Positions 1-7,210 of a stretch of DNA of 64,000 nucleotides are shown in pieces. Position numbers and translations under genes: made by a program. The first letter of the stretch is position 1. Each line of letters starts with the position of its first letter. The notes beneath the pieces were generated by a model. The model saw nothing but the letters and a program-made list of their open reading frames with translations. It searched no databases and had not been told where the DNA came from. Origin of the DNA: an uncultured Muribaculaceae bacterium (GTDB lineage Bacteria > Bacteroidota > Bacteroidia > Bacteroidales > Muribaculaceae); the NCBI GenBank assembly GCA_910578075.1, contig CAJTPK010000022.1:1-64000 (forward strand), written 5' to 3'.

Positions 1-343
1 TTTTTGTTCGCCCGACATGGGCATAATCTAACGGGTGGAAGTCCCGAGCGCGCCCTGATAGTGGGAAGCGCATAGTCCGAGGCAACGGTGTCGGCCGCGA
101 GGCGAATCGGAAGGAAGCCAAGGACAAAGGTCTGGCTCCACGAACAGAAACTTGATACAAGGCTCGAAGTCAGAGGTGAGGTTGCAAACCAAAGCCTAAT
201 AACTATCCGGACTGACAAGAGTAAATCAAGGGAGTATAAGACTGAAAGATTATGTTCTTAATCGGGGAGGTCTATGGGGCGAGCCAAACGGCAAGCAGTA
301 ACAACGAACCCACAGAATCAACATGTGAAGAGGGAAGGCTCGC

Positions 344-763
344 TTGTGCGTTCATCCAAGGAGCAAGGCCAAGCTACGCGAAAAGCTGAAGATGCTCACG
401 AATCGCAGTAACGGCTGGGGCTACGAGAAGCGCAAGGAGAAACTGACCCATGCAATCCGAGGGTGGGTAAACTACTTTCGGCTTGCCGAGATGCGTAACT
501 TTCTTAAAGAAACTGATGAATGGCTACGCTCGCGCATAAGAATGTGTATATGGAAATGTTGGAAACGAGTGCGCACACGCTTCAGGAACCTGCAACGGTG
601 TGGTATAAGCAAATGGCAAGCATGGCAGTGGGCTAATACCCGAAAGGGCTACTGGCGCACAGCTCACAGTTCCATACTGACAAGAGCCATATCCTCGGAG
701 AAGCTGAGACTCGCACATTATCCGACCCTTATGGAATACTACGAGAAACTGCATCCGCGTTAG
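344..763 (+). pseudogene. Remnant of group II intron maturase (GIIM and C-terminal region)
   Basis: The 139 residues match only the C-terminal third of intron-encoded proteins: the maturase/thumb region with LTNRSNGWG, RGWVNYF, DEWLRSRIRM and GYWRT. None of the seven reverse transcriptase motifs, including YADD, is present. Nothing resembling an HNH endonuclease follows, which is common in this class. The reading frame opens with TTG at 344. Just upstream an ATG at 323 is followed at once by TGA, so no normal start exists. This looks like an internal deletion joining the domain IV leader to the maturase tail. A translated product could still bind intron RNA but could not copy it. Confidence 0.8.
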
Positions 764-765
764 GA

Positions 766-797
766 ACCGCCGTATGCCGAACGGCACGTACGGTGGT
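766..797 (+). ncRNA. Group II intron domain V catalytic hairpin
   Basis: The stem pairs ACCGCCGTA (766-774) with TACGGTGGT (789-797), including one G-U pair. The upper stem pairs TGCC with GGCA around a GAAC loop, and a CG dinucleotide bulges at 787-788. This is the canonical shape of the active-site domain. It is intact, although the intron protein is not. Confidence 0.85.
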
Positions 798-863
798 GTG
801 AGAGGTCGGCAAACACGAAAGTAGGAGATAAACACCTACGATTAGTGTTTACCTCCTACTCGA

Positions 864-1454
864 TTACATGATTGTTCCCCTGTTCAGTTTGTCAATCGCT
901 CTCCAGAAATCGGAATATGATTCTCCGGAATGACCAAGACGTTTTGCACGATTTGATGCGTCATTCATTTTGTTATCTTTAATCATTATTTCCACCCATT
1001 TCTCCTTTCGTAGAAATTGATCCTTTTTATCAAAGTTTTGGATATATTTCTTCAAAACCTGTATCACCTTATTTGATGTGCCGAAGAATCGGTTGGTGTT
1101 CTCATAGTGTAGAAGAAACCAGTATTCTATTGATGGCATACTGCTTGCTATCACAACTTGTTTGTTGTCATCATATCTGTTGTGAATTTCATCCAAGCGT
1201 CTCCGTTCTGTATCATTCCATTGGCGCACATCCTCATCAAATACACATATTACAGATGCGCCTCCTGATATAGCATCTTGAATCCTCTGCTGTATAGTCT
1301 GCATTGACTCATCGCCAAAAAGACTTGGTTGCAATACATAGTTATAACTTTGCAGTTTTTTCAAGTGTTTGAGATACCAATATTCCGTAATACCAGCTCC
1401 GACAACAACTGTTCGCGGACGATGTTGCTCTCTTACATTTATCTTTCTTGCCAT
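864..1454 (-). CDS. RloB-like Toprim protein of an ATPase-coupled defence pair
   Basis: A 196-residue protein resembling the RloB family (PF13707), the Toprim-type effector partner of RloA/AbiL-type ATPases. Visible motifs are VVVGAGITE (residues 16-24), VFDED with D73 and D75, and the family signature SMPSIEYWFLLHYEN (about 104-118). Family members usually have Glu in the first motif (EGxTE). Here that position is Ala20, so one predicted metal ligand is absent. The gene follows the ATPase gene by 3 bp and is presumably cotranscribed. Its TAA stop is made of two bases of host DNA plus the first base of the antisense intron end, so the native C-terminus may have been altered. An anti-phage role is inferred from the family and partner. 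Confidence 0.75.
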   Translation of the reverse strand: MARKINVREQHRPRTVVVGAGITEYWYLKHLKKLQSYNYVLQPSLFGDESMQTIQQRIQDAISGGASVICVFDEDVRQWNDTERRRLDEIHNRYDDNKQVVIASSMPSIEYWFLLHYENTNRFFGTSNKVIQVLKKYIQNFDKKDQFLRKEKWVEIMIKDNKMNDASNRAKRLGHSGESYSDFWRAIDKLNRGTIM

Positions 1455-1457
1455 ATC

Positions 1458-2657
1458 TCAGTCTTTAATTTGAGGTAGTGCTCCGAATATACCGTTTCTA
1501 TAAGCCTTATCAAGGTGGGTTATCTTGCTCAGCCCCTTGAACTCAACTAATGAGTATAGTTGAGAGGAACCGGATTTATCCTTCTCTGTGAACCAGATAT
1601 TATCTTTCCTGATAAGGTCGTTGACAGTTCTTAATAGTCCATCATAATGTGTAGTGATTAGGAGTTGGCTCTGCGAGGATTCAAGCAAGAACTGACGGAG
1701 TATGTACTCCATTATGTCCGGATGCAACGAAGCGTCCATTTCATCAATCATTAGGAACGAGCCGTTACGGCATAAGTCGAACACGGCCGCTTCTATTCCG
1801 AGCAAACGTCGTGTACCGTTGCTCTGATGCCCGAAATTTAATTCATATATTTCCTTTCCACGTTCATTTTCAACCGTGTGTTCAAACCCAAGTTTACGCA
1901 AACCGTCATCACCTGAGTGCTCATTCAATCCAGTGATATTGAAGTCTGCCATACTTAAGAAATTTAGCATATACGATTTGAAATCTTTGTTATCTTTCAG
2001 CAATCGTCGGGCAAACTTTGTCATATCTGTTTCCGGATAGATTGTAGGCATGAAACCATCATGTATCCATTTGCGGAAACCATCAACATGATTGAATTTC
2101 ATATTGACGCGACCACGGGCCGCGAATACCGACATGTTTGGAAGACAGTTCAAGGATAACATTTTCAAAGTCTCACTATCAATTTTCTGAACTGCCGGAT
2201 TAGTCTTGATTATGGACTGTCCATCTTCAAACTTACGCTCAAAGATCATGATGGGCTGGGTAGTCTTATAGTAAGACAATCGCTCAAGTAGGACAACTTT
2301 ATCTGTCAAGTGAAGTTGGTACCAGTATCTCACGCCATCAATCCATATCTTAAGATTGAACTCCGATGGCTCTCCGGGAGTATAGCGGTCAAGCATGAAA
2401 GGCTCAATACCGGTTTTGCTATCCATGTTTGAAGGATTGAATGTCCAGAATCCGTGGAGTTCTTCAAGAGCATACAAAAGATTGCTCTTGCCGCTTGCAT
2501 TTGCACCTAATACAAGGGCAAGTCGCAAAAGCCTTGTCCCGTTAGGCATCTCCACAACATGAGAGGTCTCTATACTTTTATCAGCTGTAGCTTCAAAACT
2601 CAAATTCGTTTCATTTCTGAACGACAGTATATTTTTGAAAGATATTTCCTCAATCAT
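1458..2657 (-). CDS. RloA/AbiL-like AAA ATPase (COG1106 type)
   Basis: An ABC/SMC-like ATPase of about 399 residues, as in the RloA, AbiLi and related phage-defence families. The Walker A motif is GANASGKS (residues 51-58). An NGTRRLLGIEA stretch takes the signature position, Walker B is FLMIDEMDASLHP, and an H-loop-like LLITTHYDG follows. I chose ATG at 2657 because it gives the family N-terminus MIEEISFKNILSF and has a -7 box directly upstream. The frame remains open to 2717, but those 20 residues are hydrophobic and lie at or before the promoter. Such ATPases are thought to sense infection and gate a Toprim partner; here the partner would be the RloB-like gene 3 bp downstream. Confidence 0.8.
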   Translation of the reverse strand: MIEEISFKNILSFRNETNLSFEATADKSIETSHVVEMPNGTRLLRLALVLGANASGKSNLLYALEELHGFWTFNPSNMDSKTGIEPFMLDRYTPGEPSEFNLKIWIDGVRYWYQLHLTDKVVLLERLSYYKTTQPIMIFERKFEDGQSIIKTNPAVQKIDSETLKMLSLNCLPNMSVFAARGRVNMKFNHVDGFRKWIHDGFMPTIYPETDMTKFARRLLKDNKDFKSYMLNFLSMADFNITGLNEHSGDDGLRKLGFEHTVENERGKEIYELNFGHQSNGTRRLLGIEAAVFDLCRNGSFLMIDEMDASLHPDIMEYILRQFLLESSQSQLLITTHYDGLLRTVNDLIRKDNIWFTEKDKSGSSQLYSLVEFKGLSKITHLDKAYRNGIFGALPQIKD

Positions 2658-2677
2658 ATATCGGTATTTTATTTCTG

Positions 2678-2685
2678 CAAATATA
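2678..2685 (-). promoter_or_regulatory. -7 box for the ATPase/RloB-like operon
   Basis: TATATTTG on the minus strand matches TAnnTTTG and sits about 20 bp before the ATG at 2657, giving a very short leader. No convincing -33 element was seen. The box supports the internal start codon. Confidence 0.5.
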
Positions 2686-2710
2686 ATAATTATTTCAGAA
2701 ATCAAAAATA

Positions 2711-2740
2711 GAATCAAAGAAATCCTTGATTCTATTTTTT
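2711..2740. terminator. Small AT-rich hairpin, possible bidirectional terminator
   Basis: GAATCAA (2711-2717) pairs with TTGATTC (2726-2732), followed on the plus strand by TATTTTTTT. On the minus strand it is the second hairpin after pnp and lies before the ATPase promoter, so it probably backs up the pnp terminator. Confidence 0.4.
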
Positions 2741-2751
2741 TGTAAAAATAA

Positions 2752-2782
2752 ATCCACCCGTCGCGATGTGCGGCGGGTGGAT
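2752..2782 (-). terminator. Rho-independent terminator after pnp
   Basis: ATCCACCCG pairs with CGGGTGGAT, with inner CGC/GCG pairs and a short loop. A T-rich tract follows on the minus strand. It lies about 30 bp past the pnp stop codon. Confidence 0.7.
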
Positions 2783-2810
2783 CTTTATGTAGTGTCAGAT
2801 GTGTCGGGGT

Positions 2811-5141
2811 TTAATCCTCGCGGTGGCGGGGTGTGAAGGTGCGGGGTCCGCGGTCGCCACCTTCGCGGCGGGGACGGTCGCCATCGCGACGCGGTCCGCG
2901 GTCTCCGTCACGGCGTGGTCCGCGATCGCCTCTGTCGCCTTCGCGACGCGGACGGTCTTCGCGGCGGGGACGTGCCTCACGCTCTACGTAACCTTCGGGT
3001 TTGGGTGTGAGCACACGCATTGACAGACGGTATTTGCCGGTCTTTTTGTCAATCTCGATGAGTTTCACTTTCACCTTGTCACCCTCTTTAAGACCGCTGG
3101 CATCCATGCTCTCAAGACGATCCCATGAGATCTCGGAGATGTGGAGCAGTCCGTCGCGTCCGGGCATGAATTCAACAAATGCTCCGAAGTCGAGAATAGA
3201 GCGTACTGTGCCGTCATATGTCTCGCCCTCTTCAGGCTGTGCGACGATAGCTTTGATCTTGGAAAGAGCGGCATCGATGCTTGCTTTGTCTTTGGATGCG
3301 ATCTCTACCTTGCCGATTCCGAGCTTCTCGTCCTCATCGATTGAGATTACAGTGCCTGTCTCTTCCTGGATGCCCTGGATAACTTTACCCTGCGGTCCGA
3401 TAACGGCGCCGATCATCTCTTTGGGTATCTCGAGTGTCACCAGACGGGGAACGTGAGGTTTGTAGTCCTCGCGGGCTGCCGGTATTGTCTCGTTGATGAT
3501 GTTGAGGATATGGAGACGACCCTGTTTTGCCTGATCGAGAGCTTTTGCAAGAATCTCGTAGCTGAGTCCGTCGCATTTGATGTCCATCTGTGTGGCGGTG
3601 ATACCTTTGGTGGTTCCTGTCACCTTGAAGTCCATGTCACCGAGGTGGTCCTCATCACCGAGGATGTCGGAGAGCACAGCATATTTAACAGCGCCTTCAT
3701 CTGAAATAAGACCCATAGCCACACCGGCAACGGGGCGTTTCATCTGAACACCGGCGTCAAGCAGCGCGAGTGTTCCGCCACATACGGTGGCCATTGATGA
3801 AGAACCGTTTGATTCAAGAATATCGGAAACGATGCGGCATGTATACGGGAAGTTGTCGGGGAACATGCGTTTGAGAGCGCGGTGGGCAAGATTGCCGTGT
3901 CCTACCTCGCGACGGCCTACGCCACGCTGAGGACGAGCCTCACCGGTGGAGAAGGGAGGGAAGTTGTAGTGGAGAAGGAAGCGCTCTTTGCTCTGGTTGA
4001 GAACATCGTCAACGATTTTCTCGTCAAGAGTGGTGCCGAGGGTGGCTGTAACCAGCGCCTGTGTCTCACCGCGGGTGAAGACTGCAGTTCCGTGAGGTCC
4101 GGGAAGGTAGTCTACCTCTGCCCAGATGGGGCGGATCTCTGTGGTCTTGCGACCGTCAAGACGGATACCTTCGTCGAGCACGCAGCGACGCATTGCCTCT
4201 TTCTCTACATCGTGGTAGTAGCGTTTCACCATAGCGATGCGCTGATCCTCGTTATATTTCTCAAGCTGCTCCTCGGTCATTTCGGGGAGGTTCTCTATGT
4301 ATTCCTCGCAGATAGCCTTGAAGGAATCGTTGCGCCAGTGTTTGTCGGCTGAACCGGTGCGTGCGATGGCGTAAGCCTTGTCGTAGCATTTTGCGTGAAC
4401 ATCCGCACGAAGCTCATCATCGTTTACCTCATGGTTGTATTCGCGCTTCACTTCTTTGCCTGCCTCTTTCACAAGTTCCATCTGTGCAAGACAGTGTTTC
4501 TTGATCTCTTCATGAGCGACCTTGAGGGCTTCGAGAAGCTCTGCTTCGGAAACCTCATCCATCTCGCCCTCCACCATCATGATGTTGTCGTAGGTGGCGC
4601 CTACCATCAGTTCGATGTCTGCGCGCTCCATCTGGCTGAATGTGGGGTTGATTACCCATTCGCCGTCAACGCGTGCCACACGCACTTCTGAGATAGGACC
4701 GTTGAAAGGGATGTCGCTCACGGCGAGCGCCGCTGAGGCTGCTATGCCGGCAAGAGCGTCGGGAGCGTCGTTCTCGTCAGCTGAATATAGTGTGACGTTT
4801 ACGAAAGTCTCTGCATGGTAGTTGTCGGGGAAGAGAGGACGGAGCACGCGGTCAACCAGGCGGGAGGTAAGGATCTCATAATCGCTGGCGCGTCCTTCGC
4901 GTTTCAGGAAGCCTCCGGGATAGCGTCCGATTGAGGCATATTTCTCTTTGTATTCCACTGTGAGGGGCATGAAGTCTACTCCCTCGCCGGCCTCTTTGGC
5001 CGAACATACGGTGGCGAGGAGCATTGTGTTGCCCATGCGCACCTCCACCGCTCCGTCTGCCTGCTTTGCAAGCTTGCCTGTCTCGATGGTGATTTCACGT
5101 CCGTCGGGCAGAGCGATGGTTTTCTTGAATGTCTGTAACAT
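2811..5141 (-). CDS. pnp: Polynucleotide phosphorylase
   Basis: A 3'-to-5' phosphorolytic exoribonuclease of mRNA decay. From the N-terminus it has an RNase PH domain, a helical linker, a second RNase PH domain (with FNFPPFSTGE-like and GRREVGHGNLAHRAL motifs), a KH domain with GPQGKV (about 567-627) and an S1 domain (about 643-705). The start MLQTFKKTI at 5141 matches the family; an upstream ATG at 5174 would add 11 residues after the likely promoter start. The last 55 or so residues form an Arg/Gly/Asp-rich tail with repeats such as RRDGDRGP. The canonical enzyme lacks this tail; it is probably an RNA-binding or protein-contact extension. The gene is monocistronic, with its own promoter and terminator. 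Confidence 0.97.
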   Translation of the reverse strand: MLQTFKKTIALPDGREITIETGKLAKQADGAVEVRMGNTMLLATVCSAKEAGEGVDFMPLTVEYKEKYASIGRYPGGFLKREGRASDYEILTSRLVDRVLRPLFPDNYHAETFVNVTLYSADENDAPDALAGIAASAALAVSDIPFNGPISEVRVARVDGEWVINPTFSQMERADIELMVGATYDNIMMVEGEMDEVSEAELLEALKVAHEEIKKHCLAQMELVKEAGKEVKREYNHEVNDDELRADVHAKCYDKAYAIARTGSADKHWRNDSFKAICEEYIENLPEMTEEQLEKYNEDQRIAMVKRYYHDVEKEAMRRCVLDEGIRLDGRKTTEIRPIWAEVDYLPGPHGTAVFTRGETQALVTATLGTTLDEKIVDDVLNQSKERFLLHYNFPPFSTGEARPQRGVGRREVGHGNLAHRALKRMFPDNFPYTCRIVSDILESNGSSSMATVCGGTLALLDAGVQMKRPVAGVAMGLISDEGAVKYAVLSDILGDEDHLGDMDFKVTGTTKGITATQMDIKCDGLSYEILAKALDQAKQGRLHILNIINETIPAAREDYKPHVPRLVTLEIPKEMIGAVIGPQGKVIQGIQEETGTVISIDEDEKLGIGKVEIASKDKASIDAALSKIKAIVAQPEEGETYDGTVRSILDFGAFVEFMPGRDGLLHISEISWDRLESMDASGLKEGDKVKVKLIEIDKKTGKYRLSMRVLTPKPEGYVEREARPRREDRPRREGDRGDRGPRRDGDRGPRRDGDRPRREGGDRGPRTFTPRHRED

Positions 5142-5184
5142 AAAATTCTTTATTGTTTTTCTTCTTTGCGTCAAAATATTTCCA

Positions 5185-5192
5185 CAAAGTTA
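5185..5192 (-). promoter_or_regulatory. -7 box for pnp
   Basis: TAACTTTG on the minus strand fits TAnnTTTG, about 45 bp before the chosen ATG at 5141. The transcript would start near 5178, leaving almost no leader before an ATG at 5174. This favours the 5141 start. Confidence 0.5.
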
Positions 5193-5226
5193 GCAATTTA
5201 ATTCCATAAAAACGGTGGATTCTTCG

Positions 5227-5234
5227 TATATTTG
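5227..5234 (+). promoter_or_regulatory. -7 box for the DUF4369-like lipoprotein gene
   Basis: TATATTTG on the plus strand matches TAnnTTTG and lies 54 bp before the ATG at 5289, divergent from the pnp promoter. No clear -33 element was seen. Confidence 0.5.
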
Positions 5235-5288
5235 CAGTCTCAAATGAGAAAAATGTTAAATTTTTGATTTAAATTAGATAAATAAAAT

Positions 5289-6374
5289 ATGAAAATCAGC
5301 AATTTTTTCCATAAAATCGCGCTTCTCTCTCTTCCCGTAGCTATCCTTGCCTCTTGTGGCGAACCTCAGTTCAAGGTCACAGGAGAAGTTGAAGGGGGAG
5401 CTGATAAGTCTCTTGTCCTTGAGAAATCGGATTTCCATGGAAGATGGATACCGGTGGATTCCACAAAAGTGAAGTCTTCAGGAAAGTTTGAGATAAAATC
5501 GGATGCTCCCGCCTCTCCGGAGATCTACCGACTCTCGCTTGATGGCAAATTCATCTATTTCCCGGTTGACTCTGTAGAGAATATCGTGATTGATTCCCCG
5601 GCTGGAAAGTTCGGTTCGGAATTCGAAGTTTCCGGTTCTGAGCAGGCTGCGAACATGGCTGCTTTCGAGAAGGAGCTGATGGCTCTCGATTTCAGCGACG
5701 AGGCTAAACGCGATGAGTTCAAGAAGAATGTATATAACAAATATCTGCGTGAGTCACGCGGCTCCATCATCGGATATTATGTGTTGACCAAAATTGTGGA
5801 TGGAAAGCCTTTGTATGACCCCGAATCAACATCGGATGCGAAATATTATGCGGCTGTCGCCACAGCATTCGAGCAATTCCGTCCTACGGATCCTCATGCC
5901 GGAATGCTCCGCAATGTGAGCCTTCAGGCAATGCGCCGCCGCAATGCTGACCAAGGCAAGAAGCGTGTGGTGGAGGCTGAGGAAATAAAGCTCATAGATA
6001 TCGAGCTGCCCGATGAGAACGGCAAGAAGGTGAAGCTTTCCGACATTGCCGGAAAAGGGAAGAAGACAGTTGTCGTATTCGGCATGATGAACGAGCCTGA
6101 ATCTCCTGCATTGAATATCGCCCTTTCCGAACTTTACAATAACCTCGGTGGTAATGTCGAATTCTATCATGTTTCGTTTGATGGCGATCAGTATGCATGG
6201 CGTGACGCTGCTCGCAATCTCCGCTGGATCACTGTGATTGACCCCGCCGGCATGACTTCCGATGCATTGCGCAGCTACAATGTTGGCGCTCTTCCAACAT
6301 TCTTCGTGTATAGCGCGGATGGCACGCTGACCGACCGTGCTCACAGCGTGGTTGACCTTCGCAAGAAACTGTAA
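5289..6374 (+). CDS. Lipoprotein with DUF4369-like and thioredoxin-like domains
   Basis: A 361-residue predicted lipoprotein with a signal peptide and lipobox LASC (Cys23). The N-terminal half resembles the DUF4369 beta domain of Bacteroidales thiol-disulfide lipoproteins (KVTGEVEGG, then SLVLEK). The C-terminal half (about 230-361) has a TlpA/AhpC-like fold, including VVVFGMMNEPES and a cis-Pro segment GALPTFFVY. Where TlpA proteins carry CxxC, this one has no cysteines, so it should not be redox-active in the usual way. It is more likely a structural or binding protein of the periplasmic membrane face. It appears to be a single-gene unit. Confidence 0.8.
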   Translation: MKISNFFHKIALLSLPVAILASCGEPQFKVTGEVEGGADKSLVLEKSDFHGRWIPVDSTKVKSSGKFEIKSDAPASPEIYRLSLDGKFIYFPVDSVENIVIDSPAGKFGSEFEVSGSEQAANMAAFEKELMALDFSDEAKRDEFKKNVYNKYLRESRGSIIGYYVLTKIVDGKPLYDPESTSDAKYYAAVATAFEQFRPTDPHAGMLRNVSLQAMRRRNADQGKKRVVEAEEIKLIDIELPDENGKKVKLSDIAGKGKKTVVVFGMMNEPESPALNIALSELYNNLGGNVEFYHVSFDGDQYAWRDAARNLRWITVIDPAGMTSDALRSYNVGALPTFFVYSADGTLTDRAHSVVDLRKKL

Positions 6375-6406
6375 ACAAGAAACGGACTCCAAGTCATGAA
6401 AATGAG

Positions 6407-6724
6407 AACTTGAATTATAGGTGTCCGGTAAATATGCAGAACCATCATAAATATTGGAGTTTAGTCTTTGACAGACCCATTATATGATCGTCAAATATCA
6501 CGCAGAGCCGCAGAGCCGCAAAGCATGTAGCTGACAAGTTCGGTGATAAAGATCACGGAGAATCGCGTGGCGATTTGTGCAAAGGCGCGGAGCAGGTGCG
6601 TCGGACTCTGTGTCTCAGCAGGAGTGATAACGACCTCCGCGTCGGATTGACCGGCATAAATACTTTGCGCCTCCGCGCCTCTGTGTGATTAAAATTTTAC
6701 CAGACACCAATAAACTTGAATTAT
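6407..6724. mobile_element. MITE-like foldback element in the intergenic region
   Basis: This 458-bp gene-free region (6375-6832) holds an element bounded by inverted ends, GGTGTCCGGTAAA at 6420-6432 and TTTTACCAGACACC at 6695-6708. Outside them lies a 12-bp direct repeat, AACTTGAATTAT, at 6407-6418 and 6713-6724, resembling a target-site duplication. Inside is a second inverted pair: cAGAGCCGCAGAGCCGCAAAG near 6500 against CTTTGCGCCTCCGCGCCTCTG near 6663-6683. No open frame of note is inside. This is the architecture of a non-autonomous transposable element. No transposase occurs nearby. Confidence 0.6.
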
Positions 6725-6832
6725 TGTCATTGCTAATGTTAGTTCTGCGTGAGTTCCGCGTTCGGAATGGTAAGTGTTCAAAATCTTCGGATAGAAAGGA
6801 ATATAAATTCAGAAACTATAATCTTATAAAAG

Positions 6833-7171
6833 GTGGACTGGAAAGATATGTTGTCGCAGATTCGCGAGGATTTGCCGCAGGTTGAAGAGAACGAGGGCGC
6901 TCAGACAGAAGCGCCCTCGGTTGATAATACATTCGTAAAGAAAGAAACGATTCATATAGTGACCGAGAAGAAAGGTCGCAAAGGGAAAACGGCTACGATA
7001 GCTGAAGGATTCCTTTGCGATGACGATGAGCTTGAGGATATAGCCTCCCGCGCCAAGCGTCATCTTGGCGTCGGTGGCTCTGCACGTGGTGGCGAAATCC
7101 TTATCCAGGGCGACTGCCGCGAGCGATTCGCAAACTTCCTCCGCTCACTCGGCTACAAAGTGAAATGTTGA
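6833..7171 (+). CDS. SUI1/YciH-family translation factor
   Basis: A 112-residue protein with the SUI1/eIF1 fold in its C-terminal two thirds: KGRKGKTAT, then SRAKRHLGVGGSARGGEI and the end GDCRERFANFLRSLGYKV. Bacterial members bind the ribosome and are thought to affect initiation fidelity. GTG at 6833 is the only start that keeps the family N-terminus (DWKD); an in-frame TAA stands at 6827 and an AAAGG element overlaps it. The next ATG would remove the DWKD motif. The acidic linker at residues 12-30 is variable in the family. Confidence 0.85.
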   Translation: MDWKDMLSQIREDLPQVEENEGAQTEAPSVDNTFVKKETIHIVTEKKGRKGKTATIAEGFLCDDDELEDIASRAKRHLGVGGSARGGEILIQGDCRERFANFLRSLGYKVKC

Positions 7172-7210
7172 AAAAGCAGCGGAGGTTTTTTATGAAATAG
7201 AGCCTTGTTT

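Larger units (their letters stand above)
6..864 (+). mobile_element. Group II intron with truncated maturase gene
   Basis: The left end reads GTTCGCCCGACATGGGC, close to the bacterial intron start GTGYG. Domain I-III-like structured RNA fills about 6-320. A maturase C-terminus is encoded at 344-763. Domain V lies at 766-797, with a 9-bp lower stem, a two-base CG bulge, a 4-bp upper stem and a GAAC loop. A domain VI-like hairpin spans 821-859, and the 3' end is CTACTCGAT (856-864). Full-length relatives are about 2-2.5 kb, so about 1 kb, including all reverse transcriptase motifs, is missing. It lies opposite to the rloB-like gene and ends at that gene's stop codon. The RNA could still splice if a maturase acts in trans. 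The 5' end is inferred from motif only, because just five bases of exon are visible. Confidence 0.85.

Noticed and set aside
524..835. Minus-strand open frame of 103 codons across the intron
   Set aside because: It is antisense to the maturase remnant and domain V, with no protein-like motifs.
2795..3023. Open frames on both strands over the end of pnp
   Set aside because: They arise from the low-complexity Arg/Gly repeat coding sequence of pnp read in other frames.
6685..6885. 66-codon plus-strand frame before the SUI1 gene
   Set aside because: It runs from the foldback end into the SUI1 gene in another frame and has no start signal.
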